Positions 18,878 to 26,681 of a DNA stretch of 64,000 nucleotides are shown piece by piece. The notes beneath the pieces are model-generated. The model was given only the letters and a program-made list of their open reading frames with translations, was not told where the DNA came from and searched no databases. Both the position numbers and the translations under genes were made by a program. The stretch is taken from NCBI GenBank assembly GCA_029834535.1, contig JAQMWT010000578.1:62001-126000 (forward strand), given 5' to 3'. Each line of letters begins with the position of its first letter. Position 1 is the stretch's first letter. Source of the stretch: Chrysophaeum taylorii (Eukaryota; Sar; Pelagophyceae; Pelagomonadales; Pelagomonadaceae).

Positions 18878-19516
18878 ATGGCGCCCATTCAGCACACGGT
18901 TGTGTTCAAGTTTCCGGAGGTTGGTCCGGAGGGCGAGAGGGAAATGCAGGCCGTCGTGGAGAAATTCAACAGCCTCGAGGGAATCCAGGCGTGCCTGGGC
19001 GCCAAGCCCGGTGAGCTCGACACGACGGATCGGTCGGGCGGCTTCACTCACACGCTGTTCGTCATCGCCGAAACGGCCTCCAACCTAAAGACTTACTTGC
19101 ACCATGCCTTCCACTTGACGGACTGGATGGCGGCCGTCAAGCCCTACGGAAAGGGAATTGTGGTGTTCGACTCGGATCTATTGGTGGACCTCGAGACTGG
19201 GCACATCCTCCACGTCGTTCTCCTCATGCTTTCGCATCAACCGGAACCGTCGGTGGCGGCGGCCTTGAATTCGCTGGAGGGGATTAGGGCGTCGCTCGCG
19301 CCCCACAAGGGCCCGGCCTTCTTGGAGAGCGTTTCGTGGCCCGACAAAGCCGACGGCTACACCCACCTCCTCACCGTGACGGCACGGGACGTCCCCGCGC
19401 TCACGGCATACCTACTCTCCAAAGAGCACGCGGACCTCGCCACGGCCCTCGGCGGTCCCGACGTCGACCGGCTCGTCCTCGACTCGACGTTGGGCTTTGG
19501 CCGCACCTTAAATTAG
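18878..19516 (+). CDS. Stress-responsive A/B-barrel (Dabb) protein, two domains
   Basis: A 212-aa protein starting MAPIQHTVVFKFP. Residues about 5-100 form a ferredoxin-like Dabb domain: the H-T-V-V-F-K-F strand, a helix with FNSLEGIQACLGA, then FTHTLFVIAETASNL and a closing YGKGIVVFDSD strand. Residues about 108-212 repeat it (HILHVVLLML, LNSLEGIRASLAP, YTHLLTVTARDVPAL, ending DRLVLDSTL). Plant and algal Dabb proteins dimerise into an alpha/beta barrel; some are stress-induced and some are cyclases. Two fused domains would let a monomer form the barrel. In-frame codons upstream of 18878 lie inside the divergent gene, so I use the MAPIQHT start. The stop overlaps the stop of the convergent ankyrin gene by 4 bp (19513-19516). 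Confidence 0.85.
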   Translation: MAPIQHTVVFKFPEVGPEGEREMQAVVEKFNSLEGIQACLGAKPGELDTTDRSGGFTHTLFVIAETASNLKTYLHHAFHLTDWMAAVKPYGKGIVVFDSDLLVDLETGHILHVVLLMLSHQPEPSVAAALNSLEGIRASLAPHKGPAFLESVSWPDKADGYTHLLTVTARDVPALTAYLLSKEHADLATALGGPDVDRLVLDSTLGFGRTLN

Positions 19517-20100
19517 TAGCCGAGCTGGTCGTCGTCGGCAGGAGTAGGCCCGTCCGCGGGCATCAGGAGGGCGTCCACGTCGTAGTCCACGCGGCGCCGG
19601 CGAAAGACTGCGCCACCAAAGTCCTCGGCGTCGCGGCGACTCGCGCGGAGGTGTCCGAGGGCAGTCCAGCCGACGGCGTCGGCAAGGGCGGTGTCGGCAC
19701 CGCGGGCGAGAAGGCACTCGATTGCCTCGAGCGCGGGCTCGAGGCGACGTCGCGAGGTGGTGGCGAAGGCCTCGCCCGCCTCGGCCGCCGCGACCATCAA
19801 GGGCGTGAGGCCGTCGCTGTCGAAGGCGTTGACGGCGTCTCGGTCGAGGTCGCAGAGGACGCCGAGGAGCTTGGGGTCGCCCATCCTGACGCACAAGTGG
19901 AGCGCGTGCGCGCGCCGCAGGCTCGCCGCCTTGAGTTTGGGAGCGATGGCGGCGCGGGGGTTGTCGCGGGGTCGATCCCCGATTTCCAGAACGAAGGTCG
20001 CGAGCCGGAAGTCGGGCCCCGTCGGCGCTGGCGGGAGCGCCGTCCGCCGGGGGGGCAGGGGCGGCAGCCGGCGGGAGTTTTTACGACGTCGTCGTCGCAT
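19513..20100 (-). CDS. Small ankyrin-repeat protein
   Basis: A 195-aa product with a basic, arginine-rich N-terminus (MRRRRRKNSRRL) and a hydrophobic strand-like stretch. Ankyrin-type signatures follow: RAHALHLCVRMGDPKLLGVL (about residues 70-90), NAFDSDGLTPLMVAAAEAGE (about 99-118), CLLARGADTALADAVGWTAL (about 140-160). The first arginines and the PPLPPRRTALPP part may be a targeting peptide. Ankyrin repeats bind other proteins; no partner can be named. The gene overlaps the Dabb stop by 4 bp and diverges from the carrier-like gene with only 19 bp between starts. Confidence 0.75.
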   Translation of the reverse strand: MRRRRRKNSRRLPPLPPRRTALPPAPTGPDFRLATFVLEIGDRPRDNPRAAIAPKLKAASLRRAHALHLCVRMGDPKLLGVLCDLDRDAVNAFDSDGLTPLMVAAAEAGEAFATTSRRRLEPALEAIECLLARGADTALADAVGWTALGHLRASRRDAEDFGGAVFRRRRVDYDVDALLMPADGPTPADDDQLGY

Positions 20101-20119
20101 CCGAAACCCTCATCGCGAG
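20101..20119. promoter_or_regulatory. 19-bp gap between divergent start codons, with a GAAACCCTC box
   Basis: The start codons of the ankyrin (minus) and carrier-like (plus) genes are only 19 bp apart. GAAACCCTC (20103-20111) fills half of the gap and matches the AACCCT box seen elsewhere in this window. Either core promoters reach into the opposite genes or one of the two ATGs is upstream of the real start. Confidence 0.45.
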
Positions 20120-20887
20120 ATGTCATCGTCGGACCCTGATGGATGGCGCAAGGCGATTCCGATTGGCGTGTTCGCCGGGGTCCCGACGGCCCTGTTTTTG
20201 CAAGTCGGGTTCATCCGGACGTTGGTGCAGCGGGGGGAAGCCGTGCGGGCGTCGCGGTTTGGGGCCCCGCCCGGACTCGGCTTCGCCATCGTTCGCGACT
20301 GCGTCTATTGGGCGGCGACCCAGAAGCAAGTCCAGACACCGAGGCCGACCTGGACCGAGGAGGTGACGTGCCAGGTGTGCGTCGTCGGCGTGCCCCTCGT
20401 CTGCGACACGCTTTCGGTCCGCGTCGTCGACCCAAAGTTTCGTTGGCCAACCTCTTGGGCCAAGACCGCCGCTCTCGCGTGTCCGCCCGTCGCCCTCCTC
20501 GGCCGCGCTACCTGGATCCCTGTGTATAATTGGGCCTACGTCGTCACCCAGCAGCACGTCGGGGCCGACTCGTGGGCTCGCGAGACGGCCGGCTTGGTCG
20601 CTGGGTCTCTCGCGGCCAGCTGCGTCGCTTACCCCTTGTTCGTCTTCAAGACCAACGTGCTCATCGTCCCCGCCACCTCTATTCTGGGGATTCTAGAGGC
20701 GGCCCTCGCCCGCACCATCGGCACGCCCTCGCTGACCCGCCTCCCGCCACCCGGGACCATGGTCCGCAACGTGTTTAAGGGCCTCCGCCCGCACGCGGTA
20801 GCCAACATCGGCCCGGACGTCCTTTGTATGGCCGCGGGCCGCCTCTTGTATTCGTTTATTTTCAACAACACCCCCCCTGCCCATTAA
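20120..20887 (+). CDS. Multi-pass membrane protein, probably a divergent mitochondrial carrier
   Basis: A 255-aa protein starting MSSSDPDGWRKAIPIGVFAG. About six hydrophobic segments are spread along it. The C-terminal third reads GLVAGSLAASCVAYPLFVFK, followed by a loop, NVFKGLRPHAVANIGPDVLC and a final RLLYSFIF helix. The G-x-x-A-G...Y-P-x-x-x-x-K arrangement followed by F-K-G-L-x-P is the plan of a mitochondrial carrier repeat, but the acidic residue of P-x-[DE]-x-x-[KR] is Phe and the first two repeats are not clear. If correct, it sits in a mitochondrial or other inner membrane; the substrate is unknown. The stop TAA overlaps the stop of the convergent FKBP gene (20884-20887). An alternative is an unrelated orphan membrane protein. 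Confidence 0.6.
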   Translation: MSSSDPDGWRKAIPIGVFAGVPTALFLQVGFIRTLVQRGEAVRASRFGAPPGLGFAIVRDCVYWAATQKQVQTPRPTWTEEVTCQVCVVGVPLVCDTLSVRVVDPKFRWPTSWAKTAALACPPVALLGRATWIPVYNWAYVVTQQHVGADSWARETAGLVAGSLAASCVAYPLFVFKTNVLIVPATSILGILEAALARTIGTPSLTRLPPPGTMVRNVFKGLRPHAVANIGPDVLCMAAGRLLYSFIFNNTPPAH

Positions 20888-22941
20888 AGCTCCTCCTCTC
20901 CGCCGCTGTGCTGTTTCCTCTCGAGGATCTCGACGTCGAAGACGAGGTCGCCGCCGGCGAGGCGGTCGCTCCCCGGTCCGTAGGCGGTCGAGGCCTCGCA
21001 GTCGATCCTCGCCCTGTCGCCGACGCGCATCGTCGCGAGCGCGAGGTCCCAGCAGGCGATCACCTGGCCGTTCCCGAGGACGAGGTCGAAGGGCTGCTTT
21101 TTGCGGCGGCTCGAGTCGAAGACCTTGCCTCTTTCCGTTTTGCCGACGTAGTGGACGCTAACGACGTCCCCGTTCTCGAGCGCGGGGCCTTCCCCGGCGA
21201 CGTAGACGCGCTTACCGACGCCATCCGCAACAATTTCTAAAGGCGCCTCGGCGGCCCTCAGGTCGAGCGCGGCCTCTTCCCGCTTCGCGGCTCGGGCGGC
21301 CTCGATCGCCTCCCGCACCCTCGCCAGAATCTCGCTCTTCGAGGCGTGGTTCTCGTCGAGCTTGTCGGCGACCCACTTCGCCAAGGCCGCGGGCGTTTTA
21401 GGCCATTTTTTCGCCCGGTGCTTGCCGGGCAACAGCCAGAAACCCTCCTCCTCCTCCTCGTCGTCGAAGACGGGCGACTCGTTGGCGCCGACGGCGTACG
21501 TCAGGCACGGCAGCGGAGCCAGCAGCGCGCGGACCTCGGGGAGGAACTCGGCCTTGACCGCGCGCGCGTCCTGCTCCCACGCGTTGTGCACGTAGACGAG
21601 CGTGTCCTGCGCGAGGGCGCGGTCGATCGTCGCCGACACGACTTCGTTCTCGTCCTGGGGCTCGGCCGTCCGGTAGGCGCGAAACGACGCCGGTTGATAT
21701 TGGACGACCTCCAGCGCCCACTCGACGATCTCGCGTGCCGACGCTACTACAGAGGAGGGAGACCACCACCGGAACCGCGGGGAGTCGAAGGCAACACTGG
21801 TGTCGGCGATGATCCCGACAAACGCAGCACTTCGATCGAGGACCCCAAAATCCAAATAAGCGAAGCTTTCGTTGACTCTGAGTCTCGCCGAGCACGAGCC
21901 GCGGAGCGCCGTCGCCGCCTCCGCGCCAATCGCGGCGAGGGGGTGCGACGCCTCGGGGACAATCACCTGGAGCTGCGGGAAGACGCCGACGGCTCGCAAC
22001 CAGACCTCATCGTCGAGGTCTGGTTTTTTCAGAGGCAGCACCGAGGCGGAGCCGACTACGGCGCATTTCGTTACGTTCGAGGCCTTCGAGCAGTCGTACG
22101 TAAAGCCGTCGGCGGACCGGGCCTCGATTCCTGTCGCATTGCTCTTAAAGAAGAACCCGATGTCGGACATCCGCAAGGCCTCGGCGGCCTCCTCGAAGGC
22201 GGTTTCGTTCCCCGAGCCAAAGACCACGCACGGCGGAGACTCGCAGTCGCCCGACGTCCACGCCGGGAGCACGTACTTTTCGAGCTTGTCGACGTCCTTG
22301 GAACTTTCCGGCATGGGCACCCATTTCTCGAAAGGGAGCGCGAGGAGGCGGCACTTGTAGGAACACTCGACGCCCACGCGACGCGCGAGATCCCGATGCT
22401 CGAGCACGTCGAGTCGAGCAAACCTAAACCGACGCGAGGCCGCGACCACCAACTCCGCGTAGTAGTCACACCGCCTGCACCAGTGCATCGTCATCACCGC
22501 GAACACGGGCTCCTCGATCTCCGCGAGAGACTCTATTTTCGCGATCTCGTCGAAGGGGTCCGGCTTCTCCTCCTCTTCTACTAATGGCTCGTCGGGCCAT
22601 CGCGACCAGTCCGGCTTCAACTCGGTGATAGGGGTGGTCGCGAGCTGGTCCCACAAGTGGTCGCCCTGAACCTTCCGGAGGACGCACGAGCTCCCGTCGC
22701 GGACGGCTTTGCACGCGCTGCGAAAGGGAACGACGTCCTCGCGGAGCGCGTACTGTACGCGGTATTCGCTCTCTCCCTCGCACCCGATGCCGATTGTATC
22801 GCGAGTGATGTCGTAACGCAGCGGGCACCCCCAAGCACCGAGGTTCAAGCTCAGAAACACCTCCTCCTTGCTTTGGCCCCACTTGACCACGACGCCCGAG
22901 ACCCGCCCCACAATAAGCACCACTACTACTACGGCGAGCAT
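20884..22941 (-). CDS. Secretory-pathway CS-domain / thioredoxin-like / FKBP-type prolyl isomerase
   Basis: A 685-aa single-exon protein with four parts. (1) A signal peptide, MLAVVVVVLIVGRVSGV. (2) A CS/p23-like beta-sandwich (about residues 18-115): VVKWGQSKEEVFLSLNLG, YRVQYALREDVVPF, then a K...DHLWDQLAT end. (3) Thioredoxin-like folds (about 120-560), the first with a redox pair HWCRRCDYY near residue 155 and later folds without CxxC. (4) A C-terminal FKBP domain (about 585-680): DVVSVHYVGKTERGKVFDSS, PFDLVLGNGQVIACWDLAL, MRVGDRARIDC, AYGPGSDRL, LVFDVEIL. The protein ends GGEEEL, an HDEL-like position that could retain it in the ER. Together this looks like a luminal folding factor combining cochaperone-like, disulfide and prolyl-isomerase functions. 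The FKBP pocket residues Y, F-D, V-I and W are present (W in CWDLAL). Confidence 0.85.
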   Translation of the reverse strand: MLAVVVVVLIVGRVSGVVVKWGQSKEEVFLSLNLGAWGCPLRYDITRDTIGIGCEGESEYRVQYALREDVVPFRSACKAVRDGSSCVLRKVQGDHLWDQLATTPITELKPDWSRWPDEPLVEEEEKPDPFDEIAKIESLAEIEEPVFAVMTMHWCRRCDYYAELVVAASRRFRFARLDVLEHRDLARRVGVECSYKCRLLALPFEKWVPMPESSKDVDKLEKYVLPAWTSGDCESPPCVVFGSGNETAFEEAAEALRMSDIGFFFKSNATGIEARSADGFTYDCSKASNVTKCAVVGSASVLPLKKPDLDDEVWLRAVGVFPQLQVIVPEASHPLAAIGAEAATALRGSCSARLRVNESFAYLDFGVLDRSAAFVGIIADTSVAFDSPRFRWWSPSSVVASAREIVEWALEVVQYQPASFRAYRTAEPQDENEVVSATIDRALAQDTLVYVHNAWEQDARAVKAEFLPEVRALLAPLPCLTYAVGANESPVFDDEEEEEGFWLLPGKHRAKKWPKTPAALAKWVADKLDENHASKSEILARVREAIEAARAAKREEAALDLRAAEAPLEIVADGVGKRVYVAGEGPALENGDVVSVHYVGKTERGKVFDSSRRKKQPFDLVLGNGQVIACWDLALATMRVGDRARIDCEASTAYGPGSDRLAGGDLVFDVEILERKQHSGGEEEL

Positions 22942-22970
22942 CCCCCTCTCGTCAGAATTTCTTCTTCTTA

Positions 22971-23000
22971 GGTTTGGTTTGGTTTGGTTTGGTTTGGTTT
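22971..23000 (+). repeat. (GGTTT)6 tract flanked by TTA and AGGGGGG
   Basis: Six perfect GGTTT units sit just upstream of the FKBP start, in the 103-bp gap to the RING gene's 3' end. The tract begins TTAGGTTT and ends GGTTTAGGG, so it resembles degenerate telomere-type repeat. Confidence 0.85.
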
Positions 23001-23044
23001 AGGGGGGCACAGACACAAGCACAAACAACAACACATCATCATCA

Positions 23045-24757
23045 TCATCCGGCTGCTGCTGCTGCTGCGGGGGCTTCGGGATCACCATCTTCGGAATAAT
23101 CATCATCATCAGAACCTTCAATGATGATGGTGGCGTGGTCTTGGTCGTCCTGGATGGTGTCCGGGTTATTATTGAGGTGGTTTCGGCGTTGCGAGGCGGG
23201 GCGGACAACGACGCCCTCGTCCGAAAGGACGATGTTGGTCGCGCGGTCCTTCTGGCCGACTTTCAAGACAGCCGAGATGGGTTGGCGGCATATCGGACAG
23301 GAGCGGGGGTGGCGCGCCGCCAGGTTTTTTCCGCAAGAAAAGCAGACGCCGCCGTGGCCGCATTCCATGATGACGGCGTCCCTCTTCTCGACGCAACAGA
23401 CGTAGCAGAGTTTGGGGTCCACCGTACTGTCGTCGTCGCTGGCGGCGGTGGCATCGTCCTCACCACCACGGTCTTCTCGTTGTTGTTGGTCGGGGGGCTT
23501 TTCTTCGAGGGATGGTGCCGCCGCCGCGCGCTGATACAAGGTGCCAGAGTGTTGGAGGAGTCTGGTCGGCATGACCAAGGCCTCGACGAGGACGGAGTCG
23601 TCCTCGGCGCCAATGAGGGTCTGCTGTCCAATGATGTCGAGGACGTTGGCCCGCTGGGCCGCGAGAGCCGCGCGGGCCTCGTCGAGCGAGTCGTCCGCTT
23701 CGACGACCACCACCCGCACCACGTGCTGGAACTTGCGCGAGTCGCGAACCACCAATGGGTGGACGATGAAAATGGCGACATACATGAGGAGGAGGGGCGC
23801 GAGGATGACCGTGACCGAGGGCTCGAGGCTCCCGCGGTCCTGCTCCGCGCAGGCAACGGTCGCGTTCGCGAACAAATCTCGGCAGTCGTCGCGCCGCCGA
23901 CGGACGCGTTCGTTGGCCGTGTCGCGCGCGTCGAGGCGCTTGGCAAGAAGAAACGCGAACACAAAGGCGCACCCGGCGACCGCGACGAGCTGGACGGCGC
24001 AGAGGGAGACGAGCCGAATCGCCTGGCGCCGCACGCGCAACGGCATGCCGGCGCTCAGCAGCGGAGCGCAGTTACACAACGTCGCCGCGACCGACGCGAC
24101 GACGATCAACACTAACCACGCCGGCGCGAAGACGACGCCCCAGGAGGACGGCTTCCAATACCCGTCCACCTTGAGCGCGATCAGGGCGGGCTGGAACCCG
24201 CGACACACAGCGTGCCCGACGACCGCGAGCAAAAACGCCAACAGGTCCTGGCTCGGCCGTCGCGGCCTCCGGGGTGGTGCCGCCTCCTCCTCCTCCTCGT
24301 TAGAAGATGACGACCTCGAGCTGTGGTCGCGGCGAGCGCGCTTGACCGCCGAGACGCCGCGCACGAGGCTCGAAATCCCGGTCCCGAACCAGAACGGGAA
24401 CAGGAGTACGATCACCCTCCAGTCGAGACTATTCTCGAGCCGCAACGCCACCAGCGTCTTGGCCGCAAACATCCCGACCGCGTCGATGCCCTGGGCCACG
24501 GGCCGTAGCACCGCCTCCCCGCGACGCACCTCGTCGCTGCGGCGCGCGATACTCACGGCATCGTTCAGCCACAGGGGCGAAAACACGACGCGCCAGGCGA
24601 TCGCCTCCCCGCGCAAACGGAACAACAGGAGAACCAAAAACCCGCACCCGCACAAGTGCGGCACCACCAGACTCGACGCCACCCCGCAGCAGCTCCAGCT
24701 CGGAGGTTCGAGCGCACGCGCCGCATCCTCGAAACTGCGACCTCTCCTCTCGGGCAT
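23045..24757 (-). CDS. TMEM185-like multi-pass membrane RING-finger protein (putative E3 ligase)
   Basis: A 570-aa protein with five or six hydrophobic helices in the first 335 residues (for example VVPHLCGCGFLVLLLF, WRVIVLLFPFWFG, WGVVFAPAWLVLIVVASVAA, LVSLCAVQLVAVAGCAFVFA, VTVILAPLLLMYVAIFIVH). The W-R-V-V-F-S-P-L-W and W-x-V-V-F-A-P-A-W-L repeats are the signature of the TMEM185/FAM11 membrane family. A C3HC4 RING follows at about residues 452-493: CYVCCVEKRDAVIMECGHGG, VCFSCGKNL, CPICRQPIS. A RING of this kind near the C-terminus points to a membrane ubiquitin ligase of an endomembrane compartment. The last 80 residues are acidic and asparagine-rich and end in eight residues of Ala/Gly. 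Single exon. Confidence 0.85.
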   Translation of the reverse strand: MPERRGRSFEDAARALEPPSWSCCGVASSLVVPHLCGCGFLVLLLFRLRGEAIAWRVVFSPLWLNDAVSIARRSDEVRRGEAVLRPVAQGIDAVGMFAAKTLVALRLENSLDWRVIVLLFPFWFGTGISSLVRGVSAVKRARRDHSSRSSSSNEEEEEAAPPRRPRRPSQDLLAFLLAVVGHAVCRGFQPALIALKVDGYWKPSSWGVVFAPAWLVLIVVASVAATLCNCAPLLSAGMPLRVRRQAIRLVSLCAVQLVAVAGCAFVFAFLLAKRLDARDTANERVRRRRDDCRDLFANATVACAEQDRGSLEPSVTVILAPLLLMYVAIFIVHPLVVRDSRKFQHVVRVVVVEADDSLDEARAALAAQRANVLDIIGQQTLIGAEDDSVLVEALVMPTRLLQHSGTLYQRAAAAPSLEEKPPDQQQREDRGGEDDATAASDDDSTVDPKLCYVCCVEKRDAVIMECGHGGVCFSCGKNLAARHPRSCPICRQPISAVLKVGQKDRATNIVLSDEGVVVRPASQRRNHLNNNPDTIQDDQDHATIIIEGSDDDDYSEDGDPEAPAAAAAAG

Positions 24758-25029
24758 TCCGTGCCTACGTCACCTACATTGTACCAAATTGGGTATACTA
24801 CTCGCACCTTAAAAATCTTCATCGCTCTTCCGTCGCTCTTCCGTCGCCAGAACAGCTGTTTGAAACGACATTATGACGTTGATAGGGTCGACGACCCTTC
24901 TTCTTCCGAGGTCAACCAAGGCTTCATTCATCATCTCGACCTTTTTGCGAGGTCTAAAACAACTAACTCCTCATGCCATTTCTTGCTGCAGCGAGTCCCC
25001 CGACAATATGCCCGCGCTGGCTTTCTTAT

Positions 25030-25102
25030 GAAGAAGAAGAAGAAGAAGAAGAAGAAGAAGAAGAAGAAGAAGAAGAAGAAGAAGAAGAAGAAGAAGAAGA
25101 AG
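25030..25102 (+). repeat. (GAA)n microsatellite, about 24 units
   Basis: Uninterrupted GAA/AAG run of 73 bp in non-coding DNA. Confidence 0.95.
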
Positions 25103-25532
25103 GAGATTGCGGCCTCACGGGAACGAACGACTTTTTTATCAGGTATTATCAAGTCTGAATGTAATTTCCCTGGCGCTCGACGGCACCATCATGCGTCCTC
25201 CTCTGGATGCGCTCTCTGCTGCTCCTGCTGCTGCCAAGGATGCTCCTATGAGGCTGGCGCGCCGCCGTACGGACAATAATAATCTAGCGTACGGTGGGTG
25301 GAGAAGAACGGAGATGCATCCTCCTCGATCGCCAAGATGTGCCACCCGGACTACATCGTATGGTGATAACAAAGTTCGCCCGGTCTTGAAACCGTCACTA
25401 GGCTCTCTTTCGTCGGCCTGGGGCGCACGGCTACCTCCCTAGTGATCGAAATGCGCGGGAGGGAAAGTAGCAGCGCGCCACAGGCTGCTTAAGGATAGCA
25501 CGGTGCGGGTTCTTCTAAATGCCGAGTGCTCG

Positions 25533-25563
25533 AGAATTCGCCCGACCGGCTTGGGCGAATTCT
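25533..25563. repeat. Perfect 11-bp inverted repeat with 9-nt loop
   Basis: AGAATTCGCCC (25533-25543) and GGGCGAATTCT (25553-25563) are exact reverse complements around GACCGGCTT. It could be a hairpin, terminator-like structure or transposon end, but no partner was seen nearby. Confidence 0.6.
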
Positions 25564-26313
25564 TCTGCCACAGTCAGTCCCCAGCAGCATGGGGAAAAGA
25601 AGAGTGCGTGGATGAATTCGGCTGCTTATTCCTTTTTCCCCTTCGTTTCTGCACAACTTGTCTCCTGCATTTGTAGATCACATCAAACTGTCGATCGAAT
25701 GGGCGTATCCAACTCGCAAACAAACGGTTTTTCTTCGCTTGATCCCGCCGTGCTTGCTGTCGTCCCACTCCCACATATAGCAGTCGGCCACCCGGAGTCG
25801 CACTAGGCAAGCAACCCCCGGAAGAAACGGTAGCCAGATTGCTCCGTCACAGGTTTTGCTTGAGCTTGCCGAGTTTCTGCTCGTACCTCTATGTGATACC
25901 CCGGAGTCCGCGTTTGGAAAGACAGGAAGGAGCCACCCCACGGTTGGCGGCTCAATGGGCGATTGTCACTCGTATGGGCTCTGAGCTTCCTCGTTGTTGG
26001 AGGAAGCCCCCTACGTGGGTCTTCCACTCTGGCTTTTGAGCTTGGGAGTTGCTAAAAATAGTAAGCGGATTTTACACGTGCCGGCTCTCTTATTCGTGCA
26101 ACTTCGGGGGCATACAATCGCAACAACACCTCCTGCCGATCCAGCCTGGCTCCTCTATCCCCGGGAGAGGTTGTGGTGAATTCGGGGCGCTTCAACTATG
26201 ATGTCATATCTCGGGTTCACGACACTTACCCGACATGATATTAACGGATACGAAAGAATCGGATAATCTGATATTTAATCCGCACCTTCGAGCTCATTGA
26301 ACTCTAAACTACT

Positions 26314-26378
26314 CCTCACCGCCAATCTAAGCTGCTTTTGCCGGCGCGCGCCCTTTATTTAACCTCTGAGTTTACTCC
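26314..26378 (-). repeat. Dispersed repeat, copy A
   Basis: On the minus strand it reads GGAGTAAACTCAGAGGTT, a GC-rich spacer, then AAAGCAGCTTAGATTGGCGG and GTGAGG. The same two blocks in the same order occur at 29583-29645 (plus), the second block again at 31879-31900, and the first block at 52522-52539. This is a short non-autonomous repeat family of unknown class. Confidence 0.6.
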
Positions 26379-26681
26379 TAAACCCGAGTTCGACGGCGAA
26401 GATGATGATGATGATGATGATGATGAACGAGAATACAAGAACAACACAAGAATACAACGAAGTCAAAAATGTATATGGTCCATTTATTTGTATTATGGAT
26501 TACAAGGACAAAGCGTGTTTTGAGCCCCCGAAAAACACCACCACAAAGGGGGTGGTAAAATTCGTAGAAAACATTATTAAAGAATTAAAACACATATACG
26601 CCAGGTCAGACATAGCTCCAGGACAGACATAGCTCCAGGGTATTCTGGGAATCTGTTGGAATTCAATTCATCGTCAAGCAA

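Larger units (their letters stand above)
24758..26681. other. Intergenic region, 1.9 kb, simple repeats and a dispersed repeat
   Basis: No gene is supported. It holds a (GAA)n run, a perfect 11-bp inverted repeat, a copy of a dispersed repeat near 26.3 kb, a (GAT)n run (26401-26425) and, about 65 bp before the next start, a directly repeated AGACATAGCTCCAGG unit (about 26603-26638). Frames through the (GAA)n run give poly-Glu, poly-Lys or poly-Phe and are by-products. Confidence 0.6.

Noticed and set aside
24931-25279. Poly-Glu, poly-Lys and poly-Phe frames
   Set aside because: Generated by the (GAA)n microsatellite.
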